From positions 38,632 to 102,631 of the forward strand of contig JAEXEN010000030.1 of NCBI GenBank assembly GCA_023400985.1: 64,000 bases of DNA. Direction: 5' to 3'. Below are positions 7,353-15,859 of the stretch, one piece after another (position 1 is the stretch's first letter; each line of letters starts with the position of its first letter). Source of the DNA: Bacillota bacterium. GTDB lineage: Bacteria > Bacillota > Clostridia > Christensenellales > CAG-138. Below the pieces are notes generated by a model. That model was given only the letters and a program-made list of their open reading frames with translations. It was not told the DNA's origin and made no database searches. The position numbers were made by a program, and so were the translations under genes.

Positions 7353-8465
7353 ATGGATTACTTTTTCTCCACAAAACAGCTTACCGTGGGCTACAACGGC
7401 AAACCGCTCATCAAGGATATCGAGATACGGTTGCCGAAGGGCCGCATTCTGACGCTTATCGGCCCTAACGGCTCGGGCAAGTCTACGATTTTACGAAGCA
7501 TCACCAAGCACCTCAAAAGCATTGCCGGAACGGTGTACATCGGCGGGCGTTCCATTTCGGATATGACCGATCGCGACCTTTCTTACCGCGTATCCGTGAT
7601 GCTCACGGAAAGGCTTCGTACGGAGCTTATGACCTGCGAGGAAATCGTGGAAACGGGGCGCTATCCTTACACGGGCGCGCTCGGCATACTCTCCGCCAAT
7701 GACAGGGTCGCGGTGCGCGAGGCCATGGCGCTTGTGAACGTGACCGCTCTTTGCGACCGCGATTTTATGCAAGTAAGCGACGGCCAGCGCCAGCGCGTGC
7801 TTCTCGCGCGGGCAATCTGCCAGAAGCCCGAGATACTCGTGTTGGACGAGCCTACCTCCTATCTGGATATCCGCTATGAACTGGAGCTTCTCGATATTTT
7901 ACGGGACATGGCGCAGCAGCGCGGCATCGCGGTAATCGTATCCCTGCACGATCTCAATTTGGCGCAGCGCGTTTCGGACGATGTGCTGTGCGTCAAGGGC
8001 GAATATATTTCCCATTACGGCAGCGCGAAAGAGATTTTCCGGCGTGAACTCATCAGGGAGCTTTACGACCTCAAAGACGGCAGCTACAACCCCCTTTTCG
8101 GAAGCGTCGAAATGAAGCGTCCCGGGGGCGAGCCGCGCCTTTTCGTGATCGCGGGCGGCGGCACGGGCGTCGAGGTCTACCGGGCGCTGCAAAAAAAGCG
8201 CATCCCCTTTATCACGGGCATCCTCCACGAAAACGACGTGGACTATCAGGTTGCCCGCGACCTTGCAAGTTCGGTCATAACGGAAAAGAGCTTCCGCGCC
8301 ATTTCGGACGCATCCTACGCGCGCGCGCTCGAAAAGCTCCATAGCTGCGACACGGTCCTGAACTGCCTTGCGGAGTATGGCGAAACAAACCTTAGGAACC
8401 GCGCGCTTTTTGAGGGCGCAAAGGCGCTTGGATGCAAAGCGATCGAGGATATAAAGGAGTTATAG
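7353..8465 (+). CDS. Importer ATPase with an extra C-terminal domain (BtuD/FecE-like)
   Basis: Residues 1-260 form an ABC ATPase: Walker A GPNGSGKST at about 37-45, Walker B ILVLDEPT and switch histidine SLHDLN. The signature is VSDGQRQR instead of the usual LSGGQ. Residues about 265-370 are an added domain (RLFVIAGGGTGVEVYRALQK ... TVLNCLAEYGETNLRNRALFEGA) that looks like a small Rossmann-type nucleotide- or ligand-binding fold and is not part of the transport core. The gene closes the cbiK operon before a clear terminator. Confidence 0.85.
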   Translation: MDYFFSTKQLTVGYNGKPLIKDIEIRLPKGRILTLIGPNGSGKSTILRSITKHLKSIAGTVYIGGRSISDMTDRDLSYRVSVMLTERLRTELMTCEEIVETGRYPYTGALGILSANDRVAVREAMALVNVTALCDRDFMQVSDGQRQRVLLARAICQKPEILVLDEPTSYLDIRYELELLDILRDMAQQRGIAVIVSLHDLNLAQRVSDDVLCVKGEYISHYGSAKEIFRRELIRELYDLKDGSYNPLFGSVEMKRPGGEPRLFVIAGGGTGVEVYRALQKKRIPFITGILHENDVDYQVARDLASSVITEKSFRAISDASYARALEKLHSCDTVLNCLAEYGETNLRNRALFEGAKALGCKAIEDIKEL

Positions 8466-8488
8466 AAGCGCCTTTTCTGCCGCGCAAA

Positions 8489-8513
8489 CGCCGGACCTCC
8501 GTCCGGCGTTTTT
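8489..8513 (+). terminator. Intrinsic terminator after the cbiK-importer operon
   Basis: CGCCGGAC and GTCCGGCG form a perfect 8-bp stem with a 4-nt loop, followed by five T residues. Confidence 0.9.
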
Positions 8514-8575
8514 GTTGCCGTTTCCCCCCGTTTGCGCTATGATACCAAGTAGCAGCACATCTTTTGGAGGCGCAT

Positions 8576-11500
8576 ATGAGCCGCAGCCGCTTCGATTGGG
8601 AAAACCTTGATGTTATCGCTCGAAACAAAGAGGAAGGCCACGCTCTCGCGGACGTTTATCAAAACGAGGAGGGCGCCGTTTCGCGCGGTTTGCCGCCCTA
8701 TAAACTTTCGCTCAACGGCACATGGAAGTTTTCTTGGAGCATGGGCACGGAGCTCCCGCCCCGGCACGACGAGAAGGAACTTAGCGATTCCGAATGGGAC
8801 GATATCCGCGTGCCCGGCGTTTGGCAGCTGCAGGGCTACGGAAGCCCCTATTATTACGCGCTCTCCTATCCGCAGGCCATCGGGACCGGGAAGCGGCGCA
8901 TCCCCTATATCAGCCACAGCTTGCAGGAAAAGGGCGTTTACCGCCGTACGTTCACCTTACCCGAGGCTTTTAAGGGCAGAACGGTCTTTTTGCATGCGGG
9001 CGCCGCCAAAGCCGCGCTCGAGGTGAGCGTGAACGGAAAAAAGATCGGCTATTCGCAAGGCTCCATGACCCCGCACGAATTCAACGTGACGGACTGTCTC
9101 TGCGACGGGGAAAACCAAATCACCCTCACGGTATGGCGCTACAGCGACGGCACCTATCTCGAGGATCAGGACATGTGGTTTTTCAGCGGCATTTACCGCG
9201 ACGTATACCTGTACGCCGAACCGAATGCCTGCATCCGCGACTTTTATATGCGTGCGGAATTCGACGAGGATATGAAACGCGCAAGAGCGCTTCTCACGCT
9301 TTCCTTGAAAAACTACGGCGCGCCGTGTAAAGTACGGGTAAAAGCGGGCATCAAAGAGCTCGGCCTCACTTTGGGCGAGGAGACGCTTACCCTCGACGGG
9401 CAGAAAGATATCGAGTTTTCGCAAACCGCGGAGCGGCCGAGGCTTTGGAGCCACGAGCAGCCCAATTTATATACGGTCGTGCTCGAGATCGAATCCGAAG
9501 GTGAAGCGACCTATAAAGCGTTCCGCTTCGGCTTCAAAAAGATGGAGATCAAGGGGAATGTGCTTCTCCTGAACGGGCAGCCGCTCAAAATTCGCGGCGT
9601 GAACCGTCACGATTACGACCCCGACACGGGCTGGACGCTTCCTATAGAGCGCTGCCGCACGGACCTTTTTAACATGAAGCGGCTCAACATCAACGCCGTC
9701 AGGACAAGCCACTACCCCAACCCCCCAATGCTCTACGAGCTTTGCGACGAGCTCGGGATCCTCGTGATGGACGAAAACGACCTTGAATCCCATGGGGCGC
9801 GGCGAAAGCTCCCCTTGGGGCTTCCGAAATGGAAGGAAGCTTGCATAGACAGGATGCGGCGCATGGTGCTTCGCGACCGCAACCACGCGTGCGTGTTTTT
9901 CTGGAGCCTCGGCAACGAGGCGGGCATGGGTGAAAATTTCAAAGCCATGCGTGAAGCGGCGTCGGCGCTTGACACATCGCGCCCGTTCCACTACGAGGGC
10001 GAGCACGACGAAAGAAGCTCGAGCGTCATTAGCCGCATGTATCCCGATACAAAAACCTTCCGCGCGCTTTGTGAAAAACAACCTCTCGAAAAGCCCAAGG
10101 GCATTCTTAGCGCGCTCTCAAGCGACAGCAAGGCCGTCACAAAAGAGCAGTACGAGCATATGCCGGTGCTTTTGTGCGAATACGCGCACGCCATGGAAAA
10201 CAGCCTCGGCAATTTCAACGAATACGCCGAGGCGTTCGAGCGTTATAAACATATGTGCGGCGGCTTTATATGGGATTATGTGGATCAATCCATCCGCAAG
10301 AAGACGCCCGAGGGCGACCAATGGCTTTACGGCAGCGATTTTCAGGAGCGGTTCAGCCTCAAAGGACATAAGAGCATTTTTTCCGTGGGGAGCAACCGCT
10401 ATTTTTGCGCAAACGGCATCTTCGCGGCGGATAGGACGCCTCACCCCTCCGCATATGAGGTGAAAAAGTGCTATCAGGTGCTGCGCGTTGCGCCCGTGAA
10501 CGTCGGCGCCGGGCGATTTTTGGCACGAAACGACCAGCTTTTTTCCGATCTTTCCGCCTACCGCCTCGTATGGCGCACGGAAGCGGACGGCGCTTTGCTG
10601 GAAGAAGGCGAGGTGCCATTCGCCCAATATGAAAACGTAGGGCCGCTTTCCGGCCGAGAATTCCGGATCGATCTCAAAAGGCCCGCGCCCGCGGGCAAGG
10701 AGGCGTTCATCACGTTTTCGTGGCTTCTCAGGGAAGGCTTCGCATGGGCGGAAAAGGACTACGAGGCCGCGTTCTCGCAGATCGCGCTCCGCAAAAGGAA
10801 GCTGCCGCAAATAAACGCAAAGCTCCCTGCGCCGAAGCTCACATGGGAAAGCGAGCGCATGACGGTTATAGGCGAAGGCTTTTCCTATACGTTTTCGGGC
10901 GGCGCGCTTATTAGCGTGCGCATCGACGGCAAGGAACGGCTCCGTTCGCCGCTCCGTCCGAACTATTACCGCGCGCAGACCGATAACGACCGCGGCTTTT
11001 CCAACTTCGTACCGAAGCTTCTCCGCTTCATGCCTTGCGAAAGATGGCGGCGCGCCGCAAAGCGCGAGCGCCCGAAAGCCATGGACGCCCGCATCGAGGA
11101 CGGCTACATACTCGTGATCGCCAAGTGGAGGCATCCGCTTTTGAAGCGGTCGGAAGTTACCTACAAAATATACGGCGACGGTACGATCGAACTGAAACAG
11201 GCGGTCGTTTCGAGGAAGCTCGATCTGCCGCGCGCGGGGTTCCGGCTCGCGCTCCCGGGCAATTTCGACGCCGTGCGCTTTTACGGGCGCGGCCCGCACG
11301 AAAACTACCCCGATCGCGAGAGCGGCGCGCGCGTTTCGCGCTACGCGTTTTCAGTTGACGAGCTTGAGCACCGCTACATGCGCCCGCAGGAAAACGGCGC
11401 GCGCGGCGGCGTACGCGAGTTGGAGCTTTCGGGGACGGACGGCAAAATTTTCGTAGAAGACCTAAGCGGCAACGGGTTTCTATTCAGCGCCCGGCATTAC

Positions 11501-11698
11501 GCACAGGAGGCGCTCGACAAGGCGGAGCACCTGCATGAATTGAGCTATACGGATATCACCGAGATATCGCTCGACGGCGCCATGTGCGGCGTAGGCGGCG
11601 ATCTGCCCGGCGTTGCGGTCTTGCACGAGCCGTATATTTTGAGGGCGAAGGAAAGCTACGGCCTGCACGCGGCGATACGGTTTACGGGAAAAGAGTAA
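8576..11698 (+). CDS. lacZ: Beta-galactosidase, glycoside hydrolase family 2 (LacZ type)
   Basis: A 1,040-aa enzyme with the five-domain GH2 layout of LacZ: sugar-binding domain (VPGVWQLQGYGSPYY), beta-sandwich, TIM barrel, second sandwich and a C-terminal domain (GRGPHENYPDRESGARV). The barrel shows WSLGNEAGMG with the acid/base Glu near 448 and LLCEYAHAMENS with the nucleophile Glu near 535. The ATG at 8576 follows GGAGGCGCAT. It has no signal peptide, so it acts on imported beta-galactosides, probably through the convergent transporter at 11770-13164. Confidence 0.95.
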   Translation: MSRSRFDWENLDVIARNKEEGHALADVYQNEEGAVSRGLPPYKLSLNGTWKFSWSMGTELPPRHDEKELSDSEWDDIRVPGVWQLQGYGSPYYYALSYPQAIGTGKRRIPYISHSLQEKGVYRRTFTLPEAFKGRTVFLHAGAAKAALEVSVNGKKIGYSQGSMTPHEFNVTDCLCDGENQITLTVWRYSDGTYLEDQDMWFFSGIYRDVYLYAEPNACIRDFYMRAEFDEDMKRARALLTLSLKNYGAPCKVRVKAGIKELGLTLGEETLTLDGQKDIEFSQTAERPRLWSHEQPNLYTVVLEIESEGEATYKAFRFGFKKMEIKGNVLLLNGQPLKIRGVNRHDYDPDTGWTLPIERCRTDLFNMKRLNINAVRTSHYPNPPMLYELCDELGILVMDENDLESHGARRKLPLGLPKWKEACIDRMRRMVLRDRNHACVFFWSLGNEAGMGENFKAMREAASALDTSRPFHYEGEHDERSSSVISRMYPDTKTFRALCEKQPLEKPKGILSALSSDSKAVTKEQYEHMPVLLCEYAHAMENSLGNFNEYAEAFERYKHMCGGFIWDYVDQSIRKKTPEGDQWLYGSDFQERFSLKGHKSIFSVGSNRYFCANGIFAADRTPHPSAYEVKKCYQVLRVAPVNVGAGRFLARNDQLFSDLSAYRLVWRTEADGALLEEGEVPFAQYENVGPLSGREFRIDLKRPAPAGKEAFITFSWLLREGFAWAEKDYEAAFSQIALRKRKLPQINAKLPAPKLTWESERMTVIGEGFSYTFSGGALISVRIDGKERLRSPLRPNYYRAQTDNDRGFSNFVPKLLRFMPCERWRRAAKRERPKAMDARIEDGYILVIAKWRHPLLKRSEVTYKIYGDGTIELKQAVVSRKLDLPRAGFRLALPGNFDAVRFYGRGPHENYPDRESGARVSRYAFSVDELEHRYMRPQENGARGGVRELELSGTDGKIFVEDLSGNGFLFSARHYAQEALDKAEHLHELSYTDITEISLDGAMCGVGGDLPGVAVLHEPYILRAKESYGLHAAIRFTGKE

Positions 11699-11701
11699 AT
11701 C

Positions 11702-11752
11702 CATAACGTAAAAAGGCCTCCGGCGTATCGTCGGAGGTCTTTTTACGTTATG
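11702..11752. terminator. Bidirectional terminator between lacZ and the sugar transporter
   Basis: Two 21-nt arms (CATAACGTAAAAAGGCCTCC and its near-perfect complement, one mismatch) surround a 9-nt loop. T-runs lie in the arms on both strands, so it can end both convergent transcripts. Confidence 0.88.
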
Positions 11753-11769
11753 AGGATTTTTTTGCTTCT

Positions 11770-13164
11770 TTAATTATAGCGTTCCCCCAGCAGTTTTTCC
11801 GCTTCCTCGCGGCTGATCGCACCGCTATTAAAGTCCGTCATGATCTGCACATCCTTGTCGCGCAGCTTATATTTCCACAGCACCGGCAGCGCGAGCGCCG
11901 CGCCCACGCAGGGCATGAGCGTGTAAAGAAGCCAGAGTTTGTCGTTAAAACCCGCTAATTGCGCCGCACCTTCCCCCTCGATGAAGCCGATGACCGCGAG
12001 GGCGAAAAGCCCCACGGCGCCGGAGATGGCGGCCGTCAGCTTGGCGGTGAAGGTCTGTACGGAAAACGCGATGCCCGACGCGCGTACGCCCGTTTTATAG
12101 TGGCCGTATTCCACGACGTCCGGCGTGAACATGAACATGAGCGCGGTCATCACGCCCGCGGGGATATAGCGGAGGATCGACGTGATGATGAGCACCGTGA
12201 GGTTGCCGTAACCGACGAAGAACTGTATGACCTCCATCACGATGGTCAGTACGGCCGCATAGAAATACATGGTGAACTTATCATGCTTTTTCACAAGCGC
12301 AGGCATGAACGCGGAGGCCAAAAGCATTGGCACGAGCACGATTGCTGCAAACAGCGTAAGCATCCTCTCATCGCCCAGAATATAGCGCGCAAAATAAACG
12401 TTGAGCGCATCCGATATATTGGTGAGGGCGGCGATCACAAGCGCCAGGTTGAACACCAGCAGGTATTTGTTGCTTTTGAAAAAACGGAGCATTTCTTTTA
12501 AACCGGGCTCCGCTTCCGTTTTAGGCGGTGCGATACGTTCCTTTGCGGTAAAGCAAACGGGGGCCATCACCGCAAGCGCCAGTGCGGACGCGATCGCGAC
12601 CGAGGGCATCCAACCGCCTACCGCCTGACGTATCTGCGGCAAAAGCATCACGGCCGACGCAGCGCCCAGGCCCGCAAAAATGCGGCCCACGGCCATTATG
12701 GAGGTGCGCTCCGCCAAATTGCCCGTCATAGTGGTGACGAGGCCGTAGATGGGCACGTCGCAGACGGTGTACGCCGTATCCCAAAGAATATAGCCGACGA
12801 TCACCCAAATGACCTTCGTCACGTCCGCCGCGCCTGCCGGCGCGGTAAAAAGAAAGATTGTGGAAAGCGGTATCAAAATAAGGGATATCCTAAGCCACGG
12901 CACGAATTTCCCTTTTTTGAAATGCACCCTGTCCACGATGCCGCCGAAAATCGGGTCGTTGACCGCATCCCATACCTTCACGACCATCATGATAACGGCC
13001 GCCGTCGCCGCCGTAATTCCGATATCCGTCATGAACGGCCCGAAAAATTGCGTAAGGATGAAATAGAATATGTTTTGGCCGAAAAAGTAGGCCCCGTAGC
13101 TGATGCGTTCCGTGCCCGAGGTTTGAAAATCCCTGTTTTTCTTCATCATACCGGCTTTTTCCAT
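11770..13164 (-). CDS. GPH-family sugar:cation symporter
   Basis: A 464-aa protein of the glycoside-pentoside-hexuronide family (MelB, LacS, XynP). It has the N-terminal ERISYGAYFFGQNIFYFIL helix, the VKVWDAVNDPIFGGIVDR motif with the cation-site Asp residues, and KFVPWLRISLI; about 12 membrane helices are expected. There is no C-terminal IIA domain, unlike LacS. It faces lacZ across a shared terminator, so lactose or another beta-galactoside is the likely substrate. No strong ribosome site is seen at the chosen start; the ATG six codons later is possible. Confidence 0.88.
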   Translation of the reverse strand: MEKAGMMKKNRDFQTSGTERISYGAYFFGQNIFYFILTQFFGPFMTDIGITAATAAVIMMVVKVWDAVNDPIFGGIVDRVHFKKGKFVPWLRISLILIPLSTIFLFTAPAGAADVTKVIWVIVGYILWDTAYTVCDVPIYGLVTTMTGNLAERTSIMAVGRIFAGLGAASAVMLLPQIRQAVGGWMPSVAIASALALAVMAPVCFTAKERIAPPKTEAEPGLKEMLRFFKSNKYLLVFNLALVIAALTNISDALNVYFARYILGDERMLTLFAAIVLVPMLLASAFMPALVKKHDKFTMYFYAAVLTIVMEVIQFFVGYGNLTVLIITSILRYIPAGVMTALMFMFTPDVVEYGHYKTGVRASGIAFSVQTFTAKLTAAISGAVGLFALAVIGFIEGEGAAQLAGFNDKLWLLYTLMPCVGAALALPVLWKYKLRDKDVQIMTDFNSGAISREEAEKLLGERYN

Positions 13165-13227
13165 GCGTTTGTTCCGACCCTTTCGAAGATTTTGAAGGGA
13201 AGATGAGAAATGCTTTTTTCTATTCTA

Positions 13228-13260
13228 CAACGGGCCGTGCAAAAAGTACACGGCCCGTTG
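13228..13260 (-). terminator. Hairpin after oadB
   Basis: Perfect 12-bp arms CAACGGGCCGTG / CACGGCCCGTTG with a 9-nt A-rich loop lie 18 nt past the oadB stop. There is no good T-run on the minus side, so it may be a weak terminator or an RNA-stabilising hairpin. Confidence 0.55.
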
Positions 13261-13278
13261 CATGAAAAATCGACACGA

Positions 13279-14412
13279 TCAGCCGAACACGGATAAAAGC
13301 ACGGCGGCCGCCACGGCGGAGCCGATCACACCCGCGATGTTCGGCCCCATGGCGTGCATCAGCAAATAGCTCGACGGGTTCGCCTTCAGGCCTTCTTTAT
13401 TGGATATACGCGCCGCCATGGGCACGGCGGATACGCCGGCGGAGCCGATGAGGGGGTTCACCTTGCCGCCGCTCAGCACATACATGAGCTTCCCTAAAAG
13501 AAGCCCGCCCACGGTGCTCAAAACAAAGCCCGCAAGCCCGAGCGCGATCACCTTGAGCGTTTCGGGCTGCAAAAATGTCTCTGCGCTCGCCGTCGCGCCC
13601 ACCGTAACGCCTAAAAATATGGTAACGGTATTGATGAGGGCGTTTTGCGCCGTGTCGCTCAACCGCTCCGTCACGCCGCTTTCCCTTAGAAGGTTCCCGA
13701 GCATCAGCATGCCGATCAAGGGCGTCGCCGCGGGCAGCAAAAGCGCGCAAAAAAGCGTGACCGCAATGGGGAACAGTATACGCTCCGTCTTCCCCACAAC
13801 GCGAAGCTCCTCCATTTTCACCTCACGCTCCTTTTTCGTCGTGAGAAGCCGCATGATCGGCGGCTGTATGAGCGGGATGAGAGCCATATACGAATACGCC
13901 GCAATCGCCACCGCCGGAAGAAGATGCGGCGCAAGCCGCGTCGTGAGGTAAATGGCCGTAGGGCCGTCCGCGCCCGCGATGATAGCCGTTGACGCGGCCT
14001 CACCGGGCGTCATGCCAAAGGCAAGCGCCAGCACGAACACCGCGGCAATGCCGAACTGCGCCCCCGCACCCAGAAAAAGGCTCGAAGGCCGCGCCAGAAG
14101 CGGGCCGAAATCCGTCATAGCGCCTATGCCAAGGAAGATGAGCGAAGGGTAGACGCCGAGCTTCACACCGAGATACAGATAGTATAAAACCCCGCCCGGC
14201 GTTTTGCCGTTTGGTTCCGCCATAAGCCCCGCGAGCGGGAGGTTTGCAAGCAGCATCCCAAACGCAATAGGCAAAAGAAGAAGAGGCTCAAACTTTTTCG
14301 CGACCGCCAGGTAAAGAAATGCGAGCGCCAGAAAGATCATCACGCCGTGCTGCCATGTGAGCGCGGAAAAGCCCGTTTGAAGGAAAAGCTTTTGCACCAT
14401 ATCGCTCCACAT
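13279..14412 (-). CDS. oadB: Sodium-pumping decarboxylase beta subunit (OadB/GcdB family)
   Basis: A 377-aa polytopic protein with the family hallmarks GIGAMTDFGPLLARP, TAIIAGADGPTAIYL (the Asp of the Na+ site), and NPLIGSAGVSAVPMAAR with ANPSSYLLMHAMGPN near the C-terminus. In complete pumps this subunit couples decarboxylation of oxaloacetate, methylmalonyl-CoA or glutaconyl-CoA to Na+ export. The biotin and carboxyltransferase subunits are not in the window. It follows the electron transfer operon on the same strand, with oadG 3 nt upstream. Confidence 0.93.
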   Translation of the reverse strand: MWSDMVQKLFLQTGFSALTWQHGVMIFLALAFLYLAVAKKFEPLLLLPIAFGMLLANLPLAGLMAEPNGKTPGGVLYYLYLGVKLGVYPSLIFLGIGAMTDFGPLLARPSSLFLGAGAQFGIAAVFVLALAFGMTPGEAASTAIIAGADGPTAIYLTTRLAPHLLPAVAIAAYSYMALIPLIQPPIMRLLTTKKEREVKMEELRVVGKTERILFPIAVTLFCALLLPAATPLIGMLMLGNLLRESGVTERLSDTAQNALINTVTIFLGVTVGATASAETFLQPETLKVIALGLAGFVLSTVGGLLLGKLMYVLSGGKVNPLIGSAGVSAVPMAARISNKEGLKANPSSYLLMHAMGPNIAGVIGSAVAAAVLLSVFG

Positions 14413-14415
14413 AAG

Positions 14416-14553
14416 CTATTCCCCCTTCCTTTCGCGCGAAAAAGCGCCGAGCAAAGCCGAAAGCGCCTTCATGAGCACATACACGCCGCCCAGCGCGAGG
14501 AACACCGTGAGAAAGCACATGGCGGCAACCGCCCATCCTTCCGAAACCGTCAT
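14416..14553 (-). CDS. oadG: OadG-like gamma subunit, short form
   Basis: A 45-aa single-helix protein (MTVSEGWAVAAMCFLTVFLA then LGGVYVLMKALSALL and a basic tail), the form of OadG, which anchors the decarboxylase complex. The ATG at 14553 follows CAGGGGGTAAGT; the longer reading frame has no ribosome site. Most OadG proteins are 70-120 aa and carry a longer soluble tail, so this one is minimal. Its place directly before oadB supports the call more than its sequence does. Confidence 0.75.
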   Translation of the reverse strand: MTVSEGWAVAAMCFLTVFLALGGVYVLMKALSALLGAFSRERKGE

Positions 14554-14728
14554 ACTTACCCCCTGCATAAAAATAAAAGAATAGGAGCCTTTATAAAAAA
14601 GCTCCCACCCATAAGCTTCAGCATCTTGAAGCGGCAAAGCCGCCCAACCGGAAGAAAACCATATTCCTTTTTTGTAGTTTACGAGAAACGGGGCGAAAGG
14701 TCAAGAGAAAACCGAGCTATATGCAAAT

Positions 14729-15793
14729 TTATGCATGATCCTGCGCGTCCTTCACATATTGCAGAAAACCGTCGGTAAACTCGATGCTTCCGTCCTTTTT
14801 TACCCACGCCGCTTCCGCGCCTACGCTTTTTAAAAGCGCCTTCCCCTCTTCGATCGGCATGATAAACACGGCGGTCGAGAGAGAATCGCCCGTACCTGAG
14901 TCTGGGGAGAGTATGGTCACCTGCAGGTAATTTGCCGCGGGCATGAGGGTATCGGGATCGATGATGTGATGGTATTTTTCGCCGTCCACCATGTAGTAAC
15001 GCTCGTAAACGCCGCTTGACACGATGGCCATATCGTTGACGAGCACATGCATAAGCTCCTTCTGTTCGCTTTCCTTATCCGGGTTTTGTATGCCGATGTT
15101 CCAGCGCGTGTCGCCGTCGGAATCGGGCTCCAGCTTTTCGCCGATGGCGCGCACATTGCCGCCGACGCTTATGAGAAGCGAGGTAACGCCAAGGCTATCG
15201 GCGTACAGCGCCACCTGCTCGGTCGCGTAGCCCTTGGCCGTAGACCCTACGTCGAGGCTCATGAGCGGGTCCCGAAGGTACACGGTGGAATCTTCCTCAT
15301 CGATCACGATATCGCTTATGTTCGTGTGTTTTGCGGCGTCTTGCAGGAGTTCCGCCGGCGGGAGCTTTGCGTTTTCGGGGTCAGCTAACCCCGCCTCGCG
15401 GTAATCGTGCCAAATCGAGAGCACCGCGCCCATCGCTGCGTTCACGGCGCCGCCCGTCTCGGCATTTCGCTCGATCATAAGCTTCAACAGGCTTATGATG
15501 CGCGGATCGACCTTGACGGGCGCCACGCCGGCATTGTCGTTTATGGTTTTTATGTTGTTAACGCCGTCATAGTCGTTATAGATGTCGTAAAGCCTATGGT
15601 ACTCCTCAAGCTTCGCGCGAAGCTTTTCGGCGAACGCCTTAAATTCCTCCTCGCTCTTCGCGTAGCCGACAATGGTGGTCATCGTATCGAACAGCCCCAA
15701 AAACTGCGCGCTGTAGCGCTGCCCGGCTTTTTCGGCGCAGCCGCAGGCGAGGAGCAGGAGAACGCAGAGAAAAAGGGCAATCGCTTTTTTCAT
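14729..15793 (-). CDS. apbE: FAD:protein FMN transferase, lipoprotein (ApbE/FmnB)
   Basis: ApbE moves FMN from FAD to a Thr of target proteins outside the membrane. This 354-aa protein has a signal peptide with lipobox LLACGC, MSLDVGSTAKGYATEQV (FAD-binding region), SVGGNVRAIG, and the closing HIIDPDTLMPAANYLQVTIL and SPDSGTGDSLSTAVFIM motifs that bind Mg2+ and FAD. It lies just downstream of the PplA-like lipoprotein, its likely substrate. This corresponds to FmnB in the Listeria electron transfer locus. Confidence 0.93.
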   Translation of the reverse strand: MKKAIALFLCVLLLLACGCAEKAGQRYSAQFLGLFDTMTTIVGYAKSEEEFKAFAEKLRAKLEEYHRLYDIYNDYDGVNNIKTINDNAGVAPVKVDPRIISLLKLMIERNAETGGAVNAAMGAVLSIWHDYREAGLADPENAKLPPAELLQDAAKHTNISDIVIDEEDSTVYLRDPLMSLDVGSTAKGYATEQVALYADSLGVTSLLISVGGNVRAIGEKLEPDSDGDTRWNIGIQNPDKESEQKELMHVLVNDMAIVSSGVYERYYMVDGEKYHHIIDPDTLMPAANYLQVTILSPDSGTGDSLSTAVFIMPIEEGKALLKSVGAEAAWVKKDGSIEFTDGFLQYVKDAQDHA

Positions 15794-15859
15794 AATACAC
15801 CTTAATGAGAATCGGAGAGGCGGCAGGCCGTCTCTCCGATTTCCTTTTTAAAAGACAGT

